Assembly (NCBI RefSeq): GCF_000264315.1
Contig: NZ_AJXU01000018.1
Span: forward strand, 1-56,646
Direction: 5' to 3'
From: Rhodanobacter fulvus Jip2
GTDB taxonomy: Bacteria; Pseudomonadota; Gammaproteobacteria; Xanthomonadales; Rhodanobacteraceae
Length of the DNA: 56,646 bases
Both the position numbers and the translations under genes were made by a program. This document shows, one piece after another, positions 27,358 through 35,657 of this stretch. Below the pieces are notes generated by a model. The model was not told the origin of the DNA. It saw nothing but the letters and a program-made list of their open reading frames with translations, and ran no database searches. Positions within the stretch are counted from its first letter, which is position 1. Every line of letters starts with the position of its first letter.

Positions 27358-28059
27358 TCAACGAGAGTCAGCGCCCGGGAATTTCCGCGGACAGCGGAAC
27401 ACCACGGCGGCGGCCAGCACGGCGACAGCGGCAACGCTGCCGAGCAAGGCCAGGAACATGTCTTGCTGGGCATCCCATGGGTCGCCCTGGGTGCCCAGGT
27501 AGGCCACACCCAGATCGCCGCCAAAGCACACCGCCGCGCCCCATTCGAACAACTCGTACACGGCCGAGCTGGCGGTCATCAGGCTGACCGGCACGATCCA
27601 GTACCAGGCTCCGCGCGGCGCGGTGCGCCGGGCAGCCAGCTCCACCGCGAGCGGGGTTACCAGCAGGCCATAGGCGAAATGGATGGCGCGGTCGAAGTGG
27701 TTGCGGCTGGCACCCCAGGCGTCGTTCAGCGAAAACCCGAACAACGCCGAGAACCAGCGGTCCCAGGGCACTTCGGCGTAGGTGTAGTGCGCGCCCAGCT
27801 CGTGCAGCAGCAGGAATCCGAACAAGGCCGCATAGCTGGCGTTGGAAAACCGCCGCCGGCGAAAGCCTGCCACCAGCACGGCCAGCGTCAGCAGCACCAG
27901 CACGTTCTCCATCAGCCAGTCCTGGCGATAGTGCGGCGCGATGCCCGAGACCAGCATGGCAACGAGGAAAACGGCCAGCAACGACGCCGGCAGCCGCCAA
28001 CCTCGTTGCGGCGATGGATCATCCCGGCCCGATGCTGCACCGGGCGCCGTCGACGGCAT
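27358..28059 (-). CDS. DUF2238 (YjdF-like) inner membrane protein
   Basis: The 233-residue protein has about six membrane helices. The segment LLLHELGAHYTYAEVPWDRW and the later HFAYGLLVTPLAVE, SAVYELFEWGAA and YLGTQGDPWDAQQDM are the signature of the DUF2238/YjdF family, with conserved His, Glu and Asp residues in or near the membrane. Function is unknown. I start at the ATG at 28059, whose G is shared with the stop of the L,D-transpeptidase gene, so the two are translated together; a role in the envelope is only an inference from that. Confidence 0.87.
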   Translation of the reverse strand: MPSTAPGAASGRDDPSPQRGWRLPASLLAVFLVAMLVSGIAPHYRQDWLMENVLVLLTLAVLVAGFRRRRFSNASYAALFGFLLLHELGAHYTYAEVPWDRWFSALFGFSLNDAWGASRNHFDRAIHFAYGLLVTPLAVELAARRTAPRGAWYWIVPVSLMTASSAVYELFEWGAAVCFGGDLGVAYLGTQGDPWDAQQDMFLALLGSVAAVAVLAAAVVFRCPRKFPGADSR

Positions 28060-29690
28060 CAGGGCGACACCCGCGGCCGGTCCAGCGCGGCAAGCACGGG
28101 CGCATCGCGCTGGTAGATGTCGGGGCGAAAGCCGATGCGGCCGTCCTCGCGCAGGTCCACCGTCCAGTACGCCAGCAACAGCGTCACCGGCCGGGCCAGG
28201 GTCACGTTCTGCGTCTTGCCGGTATCGATGGCACTGTCGATGGCGGCGCGGTTCCAGCGCACCGGATCGTCCAGCAGCAGCTCGGCCAGCTCGCGCGGGC
28301 GCTCCACCCGGATGCAGCCGGAGCTGGTGGCGCGTTGCGGGTTGGCAAACAGCTCCTGGTGCGGCGTGTCGTGCAGGTAGACGGCGTAGTCGTTGGGAAA
28401 GCGGATGACCAGGCGGCCCAGCGAATTGTGCGGCCCGGCGTCCTGGCGCAGCACGATGCCGCGCGGATTGGCCCAGTCCACGCTCGCCGGCGAGCGTTCG
28501 CGACCCTGACCGTCCAGCACGCGGATATGGTTGGCGGCGAGGTAGCCGCGGTTCCGCCGCACCTTGGGCAGCACGTCGTTCTTCAGGATCGTGGGCGGCA
28601 CCGTCCAGGTCGGGTTGAGCGTGAGGTAGGTGACCTGCGACTTGAACGCCGGCGTGCTGCGGTACGGCTTGCCCACCTGCACACGCGAGCGCCACACCGG
28701 CTTGCCGTCGCGGTAATAGGCGACGCGGTAGCCGGCGATATCCACCATCATGAAATCGCCATGCAACTGGTGCAGCAGCCAGCGTGCGCGTTCCAGGTTC
28801 ACCCGCAGCTGGTCGATGCGCGCGGCCACTGGCACATTCAGCGCCGCCAGCGTGGCCGGGCCGAGCTGGCCATCGACGGTCAGGTATTGCACGGACTGGA
28901 ACTGTCTCAGGGCCTGTTCGGTCGCCGCGTCATAGTCCTCGGGCGACCCGGCCCCGGCAGCGGCATCGACCGCGGGCGGCAAATAGCCCGCCACACGCAG
29001 CCGCTGGCGCAGGGCGGGCACGCGCGCATCGCGCATGCCCGGCTTCAACGTGGGCCCGACCGGGATCGATGCCCAGCCCCCTTGCGCGGCGACTCCGCGC
29101 CAGCGCGCCAGTGCGGCGCGCAGCTCGTCGTACAGCGGGTTTTGCGGCCGTGCCCGCGCGAACAGTTCGGCCAGTTGGCCTTGGGCCAGCGCGTCGCGCA
29201 CGCTTTGCACGCCCTGCCCCGGCGCAGGCTGGCGCGCATCGAAATTCCAGTGCGTGTCCAGCGAGGCGGGGTCCACCTTGCCGCGATAAAGATGGGCCAG
29301 CGCGGTGAGGCAGGCATCCGTGGCCAGCAGGTCGAACCGCGCGCGCTGCATGGCCGTGGCGCGCGAATCGGCCAGCGCGGCGCGCTGGCGCAGCAGCTCG
29401 TCCAGCGCGTAATCGGCCGGATCGAGGCCGTCCGCGCTCATGCCGCGCAACGCCACCAGCAAGGAGTCGACGTCGGTCGCGCGCGTCCACGCAGGCGCGA
29501 AGCCCCCCAGCGCATAGAACTGCGCCCGCGCCTTGCCCAACCCGGCGGTAGGCGCATCCAGCGTCGGCTGCAGCTGTTCGCGAATCAATGCGGCCGCGGG
29601 ATCGGCGGGCTGTGCCGCCAGCGGCCACGCTGGCAGGCCCGCGCCGAACAAGAGCAGCAGCATGGCAATGCATCGCAGGCTTGGCGGCAT
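28059..29690 (-). CDS. L,D-transpeptidase with peptidoglycan-binding domain (YcbB-like)
   Basis: The 543-residue exported enzyme makes 3-3 cross-links or anchors proteins in peptidoglycan. After a signal peptide (LLLLFGAGLPAWPLAA) comes a helical scaffold domain of the YcbB type, a peptidoglycan-binding motif (LRQFQSVQYLTVDGQLGPATLAAL) and a YkuD catalytic domain ending in HDTPHQELF and SSGCIRVERP with the active Cys at residue 459. The ATG at 29690 follows GAGAGG; the frame is open further upstream through a gene remnant. It is shorter than YcbB of Escherichia coli (615). It is coupled to the DUF2238 gene behind it. Confidence 0.92.
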   Translation of the reverse strand: MPPSLRCIAMLLLLFGAGLPAWPLAAQPADPAAALIREQLQPTLDAPTAGLGKARAQFYALGGFAPAWTRATDVDSLLVALRGMSADGLDPADYALDELLRQRAALADSRATAMQRARFDLLATDACLTALAHLYRGKVDPASLDTHWNFDARQPAPGQGVQSVRDALAQGQLAELFARARPQNPLYDELRAALARWRGVAAQGGWASIPVGPTLKPGMRDARVPALRQRLRVAGYLPPAVDAAAGAGSPEDYDAATEQALRQFQSVQYLTVDGQLGPATLAALNVPVAARIDQLRVNLERARWLLHQLHGDFMMVDIAGYRVAYYRDGKPVWRSRVQVGKPYRSTPAFKSQVTYLTLNPTWTVPPTILKNDVLPKVRRNRGYLAANHIRVLDGQGRERSPASVDWANPRGIVLRQDAGPHNSLGRLVIRFPNDYAVYLHDTPHQELFANPQRATSSGCIRVERPRELAELLLDDPVRWNRAAIDSAIDTGKTQNVTLARPVTLLLAYWTVDLREDGRIGFRPDIYQRDAPVLAALDRPRVSP

Positions 29691-29785
29691 GGCGTTTACC
29701 TCTCGATCGACGTCGTCTGCCGACATCATCACGGTGTACGGCGAAACCGGCAAACATCCGCTCCCGACGGCAGCTTTGCGTGCCC

Positions 29786-29884
29786 TCAACCGGCCTTCCG
29801 CAGCACGCCGGAAAGATGCGTCCCCGGCGCCACCGTGTTGAACACCGTGCCGTACTTGCGCACGTTCTCGTGCAGCAGGGCCAG
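29786..29884 (-). pseudogene. Gene-tail remnant, homologous to 21040-21113
   Basis: One minus-strand frame reads RLALLHENVRKYG, then TVFNTVAPGTHLSGVL, five more residues and a stop at 29786-29788. It has a stop just upstream and no start of its own. It joins directly to a truncated PepSY-like reading frame at 29885. The same C-terminus recurs at 21040. Parent family not recognised. Confidence 0.5.
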
Positions 29885-30008
29885 GCGTCATCGCCGCTTC
29901 GGTCAGCCACTGCGCACGCGGCGCGCTGGTGCATTGCGGTGCGGCGAAGGCGGACGCCGACAGCACGGCGGCGGCAAGGAACAACGGTGCGATGACGATG
30001 CGCTTCAT
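29885..30008 (-). pseudogene. Truncated exported PepSY-like protein
   Basis: From the ATG at 30008 the frame gives a signal peptide (IVIAPLFLAAAVLSASAFA) and the start CTSAPRAQWLTEAAM, which is how small exported PepSY proteins begin (Cys, then a W-L-(S/T)-E stretch). After about 41 residues the similarity stops and the DNA turns into the tail of an unrelated gene in another frame. The frame stays open and runs on into the L,D-transpeptidase gene, so a chimeric product is possible. The PepSY call rests on a short stretch. Confidence 0.45.
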
Positions 30009-30076
30009 GGTGCGTCTCCGGTATCGGCAGGGATTTGCCTTGAGGGACATTGCAACCGCGAAGGCTTATGTGGGTC

Positions 30077-31450
30077 TTAAGGCACGGCTAACACCGCCTG
30101 GTTGCGGCCCGCGTCCTTGGCCGCGTACAGCGCCTTGTCCGCACGCTGGATCAAGTCCGCGGCGGTGTCGTCGCAGGCGGCCTGTGCCACGCCGATGCTG
30201 ACGGTGACCGCGCGCTGCGGCCAGGCGAAGTCGCGGAACGCGCGCAGGAGGCGCTCGGCAGCTTCGCGCGCGCCGGCCGCATCGGCCTCGGGCAACAGCA
30301 ACACGAACTCCTCGCCGCCATAGCGCGCGGCCCGATCCGACGGTCGCAGCGAGGCACGCAGCAGCTGGCCGGTGATGCGCAATACCTGGTCGCCCGCCAG
30401 GTGACCGTAGTCATCGTTGTAAGACTTGAACCGGTCCAGATCGAGCATCAGCAGCGCGAACGTGTTGTCGCGTTCGCGCTGCCCGTGCAGCAGGCTGGCC
30501 AGTGCGCCATCGAACGCGCGCCGGTTGGCCAACCCGGTCAGCACATCGGTGTCGGCATCATTGCGCAACAGCGCCGACTCCATCCGCTGGCGCTCCAGCT
30601 TGTCCAGCAGGCTGGCCACCCACCACACCAGACCGGCCACGGCGCCGCCACTGCCCAGCGCCACAAAGGCGAACGCCAGCGTCTCGGGCAGGCCCAGCAG
30701 CGATTGCAGCAGCTCCAGCACGAAAACAAAGATTACCGGCAGCAACAACGACGGCAGCAGCAGCCGGCGCGCCAGCGCGCCACCGAACGTATCCGCCGTG
30801 GCCACCCGTGTGAGTCCGGTGGTGGGTGATGAGGAAAGCCAGCCCAGTACCGCCAGCAGCAGCATGAGCAAGGTCGGCAAGGGCACCTGCGCGAACGGCC
30901 CGCCGATCTTGCTGGCCAGGGCAACCGCATACGAGGCCAGGCCGCTCACCACGATGGCCAGCAATACCATCGCGATGGTCTCGCGCAGCACCAGGTAGCG
31001 CCGCGTGGACACCAGCAAACCCAGCACGCCCAGCAAGGTCAGCGCGAACGCCGCGGGTGCCGCCATGCGTCCCGGCGGCCAGCCGGCGGCCCGGGCCACG
31101 GGGTCGTCGAACAAATGGTCGAAACCCGGATCCAGCGACCACAGGTGCTCGCCCAGCGTCACCGCGCCGATGCCCGCCACCACGATCGACAGCCACGGGC
31201 CGAGACGCCACCGCGGGGGCACGAAATCCTGGGTCAGGAAAAGGGCCAGCCCGGAAAGCGCGAACGCAATCGCCGCGTTCGCCTTCATGGCATGTTGTCC
31301 CGGTACCAGCGTGGTCAGCAGCGGCACGTCCAGGCACCACCCCGCCAGCACCACCAGCGCGACCGTACAGATCAACACTGCCACCACGCGAGAGAACACG
31401 GCGAAGCCGCGAACGGCCGCAGCGTTCTGATGAAATGGCACTGCGATCAT
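30077..31450 (-). CDS. Membrane-bound diguanylate cyclase (GGDEF)
   Basis: The 457-residue protein has an N-terminal membrane region with about eight helices (residues 15-285) and a C-terminal GGDEF domain. ADTDVLTGLANRRAFDGAL opens the domain and RYGGEEFVLLLPEA near residue 376 is the active site, so synthesis of cyclic di-GMP is expected. The inhibitory site RxxD five residues before GGEEF is not kept (RPSDRAARYGGEEF has R-x2-D slightly further off), so feedback control is uncertain. The membrane sensor part is not one I recognise. It is a single gene, divergent from the metallo-hydrolase gene. Confidence 0.9.
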   Translation of the reverse strand: MIAVPFHQNAAAVRGFAVFSRVVAVLICTVALVVLAGWCLDVPLLTTLVPGQHAMKANAAIAFALSGLALFLTQDFVPPRWRLGPWLSIVVAGIGAVTLGEHLWSLDPGFDHLFDDPVARAAGWPPGRMAAPAAFALTLLGVLGLLVSTRRYLVLRETIAMVLLAIVVSGLASYAVALASKIGGPFAQVPLPTLLMLLLAVLGWLSSSPTTGLTRVATADTFGGALARRLLLPSLLLPVIFVFVLELLQSLLGLPETLAFAFVALGSGGAVAGLVWWVASLLDKLERQRMESALLRNDADTDVLTGLANRRAFDGALASLLHGQRERDNTFALLMLDLDRFKSYNDDYGHLAGDQVLRITGQLLRASLRPSDRAARYGGEEFVLLLPEADAAGAREAAERLLRAFRDFAWPQRAVTVSIGVAQAACDDTAADLIQRADKALYAAKDAGRNQAVLAVP

Positions 31451-31543
31451 GACCTGTTGTCCCAGCTAGTGTGATTGCCCTTGGCTTGCCAGACTTTCCC
31501 CGCGTCGACCCGCCCGGGCGAAAGATCGCGGCACGTCCTGCAT

Positions 31544-31557
31544 CTGACGCCAGTCAA
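31544..31557 (+). promoter_or_regulatory. FNR-like box upstream of the metallo-hydrolase gene
   Basis: CTGACGCCAGTCAA differs from TTGAC-N4-GTCAA at one base. It lies 74 bases before the ATG of the beta-CASP protein. A weak -10 (ACAGTG, 31581-31586) is at suitable spacing. Confidence 0.5.
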
Positions 31558-31631
31558 GCCGTCCGGTGCCCCGCCCTGCCACAGTGTCGTTGCATCCCAC
31601 CCAACAACTGTCGTCCGGAGTGTCGCCGATT

Positions 31632-33023
31632 ATGATCATCTACAGCTGCCACGGTGCGGCCAAACAGGTAACCGGCTCCTGCCATCTCGTCACCTGCAAC
31701 GACCGCGGCGTGCTGATCGACTGTGGCATGTTCCAGGGCAGCGAGGAGGTGGAACGGGCCAATGCCGAGCCGTTCGGTTTCGACCCGGCCAGCATCGACG
31801 TGTTGCTGCTGACCCACGCCCACCTCGACCACTGCGGACGGATTCCGCTGCTGGTGCGTCGGGGTTTTCGCGGCCGCATCATCACCACCGCCGCCACCCG
31901 CGAACTGGCGCGGGTGGTGATGCTCGATTCGGCCGGCCTGCAGGAGGAAGAGGCGCGCCGCGCACAACGCCGCCATCGCCGCAGCGAGGAGCTGGCGCCG
32001 CCGCTGTACACGCTGGACGACGCGCTGCACGCACTGGACTTCTTCGGCCCCGATGTCGGCTACGACGAAACCGTGCCGGTGGTCGAAGGCATCACCGCAT
32101 GCTTTCTCGACGCCGGCCACATCCTCGGCTCGGCCTCGATCCTGCTGGGGCTCGACGACGGCAAACTGCAACGCCGCATGCTGTTCTCCGGTGACCTGGG
32201 CAACCCCGGCCGACCGTTGCTGCGTGACCCGACACCCGCGCCACCGGCCGACTACGTGGTGATGGAAAGCACCTACGGCGACCGCCCGCACCGCTCGGTG
32301 CCGGATTCGGTCGACGAGATGTACCAGGCGATCCGCGACACCGTGAACCGCCGCGGCAACGTGGTGATCCCCACCTTCGCGCTGGAGCGCACGCAGGAGC
32401 TCCTCTACTACCTGCACCGCGGGCTGCGTGACGGCGCGATCCCGGCGCACGTGCGCATATTCCTGGATTCGCCGATGGCGATCTCCGCCACCGAGATCTT
32501 CCGCCGCCACCCGGAGTGCTTCGACGAACGCTTCCTGGACGAACTGCGGCATGGCGACCCGTTCTCCATGCCGGGGCTGCATTTCACCCGCGACACGGCC
32601 GAGTCGATGGCGATCAACAACGTCGACGGCGGCGCGATCATCCTGGCCGGCTCGGGCATGTGCAACGGTGGCCGCGTACGCCACCACCTGAAGCACAACC
32701 TGTGGCGCGAACGCAGCAGCGTGGTGTTCGTCGGCTATGCCGCCGAAGGCACACTGGCGCGGCGGATCATCGACGGCGCACCCAGCGTGCGCGTGTTCAA
32801 CGAGGAGATCCCGGTGCGCGCGCAGGTGTGGACGATCAACGGCTTCTCCGCCCACGCCGACCGACCCTCGCTGCTGGCCTGGCTGGGCGACGCACCGCGG
32901 CGCAAGGTGTTCCTGGTGCACGGCGAGTACGACCGCGGCATGCGGGCGATGCAGGAAGTGCTGGCCGCACGCGGCGTCGCGTGCCAGCTGCCCGGGCTGC
33001 ACGAGCCGATCAAGATCGACTGA
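31632..33023 (+). CDS. Beta-CASP metallo-beta-lactamase-fold hydrolase (RNase-like)
   Basis: The 463-residue cytoplasmic protein has the metallo-beta-lactamase motif TH-A-H62-x-H64... written THAHLDHCG, a beta-CASP insert (ADYVVMESTYGDRPH, VVIPTFALERTQELLYYL) and the C-terminal RNA-specificity domain (FSAHADRPSLLAWL, VHGEYD). Proteins of this kind resemble CPSF73 and RNase J and are likely zinc-dependent RNases. I start at the ATG at 31632, where the family's IIYSCHGAAKQVTGSCHLV begins. It lies ahead of the nor region and behind an FNR-like box; such proteins are often in anaerobic regulons, but its RNA target is unknown. Confidence 0.92.
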   Translation: MIIYSCHGAAKQVTGSCHLVTCNDRGVLIDCGMFQGSEEVERANAEPFGFDPASIDVLLLTHAHLDHCGRIPLLVRRGFRGRIITTAATRELARVVMLDSAGLQEEEARRAQRRHRRSEELAPPLYTLDDALHALDFFGPDVGYDETVPVVEGITACFLDAGHILGSASILLGLDDGKLQRRMLFSGDLGNPGRPLLRDPTPAPPADYVVMESTYGDRPHRSVPDSVDEMYQAIRDTVNRRGNVVIPTFALERTQELLYYLHRGLRDGAIPAHVRIFLDSPMAISATEIFRRHPECFDERFLDELRHGDPFSMPGLHFTRDTAESMAINNVDGGAIILAGSGMCNGGRVRHHLKHNLWRERSSVVFVGYAAEGTLARRIIDGAPSVRVFNEEIPVRAQVWTINGFSAHADRPSLLAWLGDAPRRKVFLVHGEYDRGMRAMQEVLAARGVACQLPGLHEPIKID

Positions 33024-33047
33024 TCCCGTCGGCGACACACCGCGCAT

Positions 33048-33088
33048 TTGACTTCGATCAAGATTGCACGCCGATGCCCTCATAGACT
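33048..33088 (+). promoter_or_regulatory. FNR/Dnr-type promoter of the heme porin gene
   Basis: TTGACTTCGATCAA (33048-33061) is followed by a TAGACT -10 (33083-33088) at class II spacing, giving a predicted start near 33096, about 62 bases before the ATG at 33158. Confidence 0.8.
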
Positions 33089-33157
33089 GGATCCGCCGCC
33101 ACGGTGGATTCGCCCAGAGGCAACGACGGCGGCCAACGGCTTCGGGAGCAACCCACG

Positions 33158-34543
33158 ATGAAGCGGATCAATTTTCCACCCTTCCTTGCGCGCCATGCCG
33201 AGGCCGGGATGCCTGCGCCACCGCCGCACCGCCGAGTGAGGCGCCGGCGTCGGCTCCGCGCACTGCTGCGCACCGTGCCGTTGCTGCTGCTGGGCGCCTG
33301 GCTGGCGCTGCTGCCTACACAAGAGGCATCCGCGATGCCCGAGTTCGCGCGCCGCTACAACCTCAGCTGCGCCGCGTGCCACTCCGCCTTCCCGCGCCTC
33401 AACAAGTTCGGCGAGGTTTTCGCCAAGAACAACATGCGCCTGCCGAACTGGATGGAAGCCGCCGCCCAGCTCGGCGACGACCGGCTCGCGCTGCCCGACC
33501 ACGTACCGCTGGCCATCCGCGCCCAGGCCTACGTGCAGGGTCGACAAGGCAAGGCGATCGACCCGATCAGCGGCGCCCGTCAATCCGCGGCAACGGATTT
33601 CCAGTCGCCGTACCTGCTCAAGCTGCTGTCCAGCGCGCCACTGAGCAAGAACATCACCTACTACTTCTACGCGATCATGGCCGAGAAAGGTGGCAACGGC
33701 GAGATCGTGGTGGAGGACGCCTGGTTTCGCCATGCCGACATCTTCGGCAGCGGCATCGGCATGATGCTCGGGCAGTTCTCGCTGTCCGACTCGATGTTCC
33801 CACGCGAGGTTCGCCTGCCGTTTCAGGACTACATGGTCTACCGCATGGCCGGTGTCACCTATGACCGCGGCGTGCTGTTCGACCGCGACATCGGCCGGTT
33901 CGGGATCGATCTGGGCTTCACCAACGGCAACGGCATCACCGACAACTTCAAGATCAACGGCACCGGCTATTCGCGCCCGGACCGGATGTTCGACAACGAC
34001 AGCTCCAAGACCACCTTCGCCCACATCGGCACCGATATCGGGCCGGTGGCCATGGGCGTGTTCGGCGCCGCAGGCAAACAGCGCGGCGCCGCCGGTCCGG
34101 CCGGCATGAATAAAAGCCAGCGCAACACCGACAAGCGCATCGTCGGTCTCGATGCCGCCGGCGACATCGGCGCCGATACCCACTGGTACGCGCAATACCT
34201 GTGGAACCGCTGGGATGGTTTTCTCGATGCCGACCCGACGCGCAACTACCGCTGGAGCGGCGGCTTCGCCGGCGTGGACTGGATCCCCGGTGACCGCTGG
34301 GCGTTCTCGGCGCTGTACAACTACGCCGGCGCCGGCGACCTCGCGCACACCAATACCATCTACGAGGGCATTGCCATCAACAGCCTGAGCCTGACCGCGT
34401 CCTACTACTTCATGCGCAACATCAAGGGCGTCATGGAGGTCAACGTCGACTTCCAGAACAAGACCAAACCCACCGGCCCCTACTTCACCGGCCATCTGAA
34501 CAGCGAGAACTACATCCTGTTCGGCTTCGACACCGCGTTCTGA
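33158..34543 (+). CDS. Exported protein with one heme c site and a porin-like barrel
   Basis: The 461-residue protein has a basic N-terminus, a long signal sequence (LLRTVPLLLLGAWLALLP, ending near EASA), and then PEFARRYNLSCAACHSAFPRLN with a heme c site C71-x2-C74-H75. The remaining 370 residues show alternating aromatic and polar strands and end in FGFDTAF, as in outer-membrane barrels. Heme-tagged porin-like proteins of this kind are found near nor and nir genes of denitrifiers, with function unproven; an electron or substrate passage through the outer membrane is possible. The ATG at 33158 follows GGGAG. It has its own FNR-type promoter and is followed after 1 base by the next gene. Confidence 0.8.
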   Translation: MKRINFPPFLARHAEAGMPAPPPHRRVRRRRRLRALLRTVPLLLLGAWLALLPTQEASAMPEFARRYNLSCAACHSAFPRLNKFGEVFAKNNMRLPNWMEAAAQLGDDRLALPDHVPLAIRAQAYVQGRQGKAIDPISGARQSAATDFQSPYLLKLLSSAPLSKNITYYFYAIMAEKGGNGEIVVEDAWFRHADIFGSGIGMMLGQFSLSDSMFPREVRLPFQDYMVYRMAGVTYDRGVLFDRDIGRFGIDLGFTNGNGITDNFKINGTGYSRPDRMFDNDSSKTTFAHIGTDIGPVAMGVFGAAGKQRGAAGPAGMNKSQRNTDKRIVGLDAAGDIGADTHWYAQYLWNRWDGFLDADPTRNYRWSGGFAGVDWIPGDRWAFSALYNYAGAGDLAHTNTIYEGIAINSLSLTASYYFMRNIKGVMEVNVDFQNKTKPTGPYFTGHLNSENYILFGFDTAF

Positions 34544-34544
34544 C

Positions 34545-35105
34545 ATGCGCGCCCACTGGCCGGGGACGCGATCACGACGGCACGCCGGCGCCGCCCTGTT
34601 GCTGCTTGCCGCCAGTGCCAGCGTGCACGCGCAGGCGCTGCAGGTCGGCACGCTGCGCATCGAGTCGACGCCTTCGGCCGCCGAGGTCGAACTGATCGGT
34701 GGCAAGGCAGGCACCACGCCGCTGACCGTCAGCGAGCGCGATATCTACCCGAACAGCTACCCGGACGCGCGCGCCGCGCTCTACGGCATGGTCACGCTGC
34801 GCCACGCCGGCTGCGAACCGCTGCAGCACCGCGTGACCCTGGACGATCTCAAACAGGATCTGCACCTGCGCCTGGACTGCGTCGCCGCGAAGGTGACCCC
34901 GGCGGCACGCGCGGCAGCAACGTCGACAGCAGTGTCACCGCCAACCGCGTCGCCACCCGACCTGCCGCAACAACGCCTGCGCCAGCTGCAAGTGCTGCAG
35001 GAGCTGCTGGACGAAGGGCTGATCAGTCCGGCCGAAGAACAGCGCGTGCGTCGGCGGATCCTGCAAACCGGCGCCGGTGGGGACGGCACGGGTTCGGGCG
35101 GCTGA
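34545..35105 (+). CDS. Exported protein with PEGA-like and SHOCT-like parts
   Basis: The 186-residue protein has a signal peptide (ALLLLAASASVHA), a PEGA-like beta segment (GTLRIESTPSAAEVELIGGKAGTTPLTV) and, after a Pro/Ala/Thr linker, a C-terminal helix pair LQVLQELLDEGLISPAEEQRVRRRIL typical of SHOCT oligomerisation modules. It begins 1 base after the heme porin gene, so it is probably its partner, perhaps an envelope-bound accessory that oligomerises through SHOCT. I do not know a named family with this arrangement. Confidence 0.72.
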   Translation: MRAHWPGTRSRRHAGAALLLLAASASVHAQALQVGTLRIESTPSAAEVELIGGKAGTTPLTVSERDIYPNSYPDARAALYGMVTLRHAGCEPLQHRVTLDDLKQDLHLRLDCVAAKVTPAARAAATSTAVSPPTASPPDLPQQRLRQLQVLQELLDEGLISPAEEQRVRRRILQTGAGGDGTGSGG

Positions 35106-35204
35106 AACGTCCCGCAGGGTCGAGCGGAACGACCCTTTCGCGCTTGCCCTCGCCAGCCAAAGACCGCCCGCACTCCCGGGACAACAGGTCGCGAAAGCGG
35201 CAAT

Positions 35205-35218
35205 AGGGCGATCGCCCT
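35205..35218 (+). other. Palindrome AGGGCGATCGCCCT in the pre-nor gap
   Basis: A perfect 14-base palindrome, 100 bases past the SHOCT-like gene and 56 bases before the nor promoter box. No T run follows. The 300-base gap 35106-35405 otherwise holds the nor promoter and nothing else I can identify. Confidence 0.4.
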
Positions 35219-35273
35219 CGCTCGCCCCGGCACGCCCCGCCGCGATGTCACCAAGGGCCAACTGCAAAACTGC

Positions 35274-35315
35274 TTGATCTGAATCAATGGCGGCGCGTGG
35301 GAGGCTTCCTATAGT
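35274..35315 (+). promoter_or_regulatory. FNR/Dnr-type promoter of the nor operon
   Basis: TTGATCTGAATCAA (35274-35287) has perfect half-sites. A TATAGT -10 (35310-35315) lies at class II spacing from its centre, which predicts a start near 35322 and a leader of about 84 bases before the first ATG at 35406. Confidence 0.87.
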
Positions 35316-35405
35316 CGACCCGACTGACGCGGAGCCCTCGGGGGAGGAATGCGCCGCGTACGACGTTTCCGGGCAAGTCTCGTTTACGGTTCAGGGGAGA
35401 ATCGC

Positions 35406-35657
35406 ATGTCGCAGCGGATTTCGGATCTGACGCTCTCGGTGCTTGCCTGCGTGGCGGCATTCTGGCTGTCCTGGCCCTTCTGGCGTGATTTCGAGTACTG
35501 GCCCGAATCGCACGTCGCCTGGTGGATCTATTTCGCCGTCGGCTTCGTGCTGGCGATATGGGTGTTCTACCTGTTCATCGGCAGCCTGCGCATCCTGTTC
35601 CTGCATGACACCCAGGCCACGCCGCCTTCCGTCGACGACAAAGGGGGCCGGCCATGA
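35406..35657 (+). CDS. Small membrane protein of the nor operon
   Basis: The 83-residue protein has two membrane helices (residues about 7-27 and 38-62) with LTLSVLACVAAFWLSWPFWRD and WWIYFAVGFVLAIWVFYLF, and a charged tail. GGGGAG stands 7 to 10 bases before the ATG. Its last codons overlap norC (ATGA), so it is translated together with the NO reductase and is probably an assembly or stability factor, in the way small NorE/NorF-like proteins are; the sequence does not show clear homology to those. Confidence 0.75.
   Translation: MSQRISDLTLSVLACVAAFWLSWPFWRDFEYWPESHVAWWIYFAVGFVLAIWVFYLFIGSLRILFLHDTQATPPSVDDKGGRP

Noticed and set aside
35106..35273. A small gene or RNA in the gap before the nor promoter
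   Set aside because: Short frames here show no ribosome site or recognisable protein, and only one palindrome is seen.
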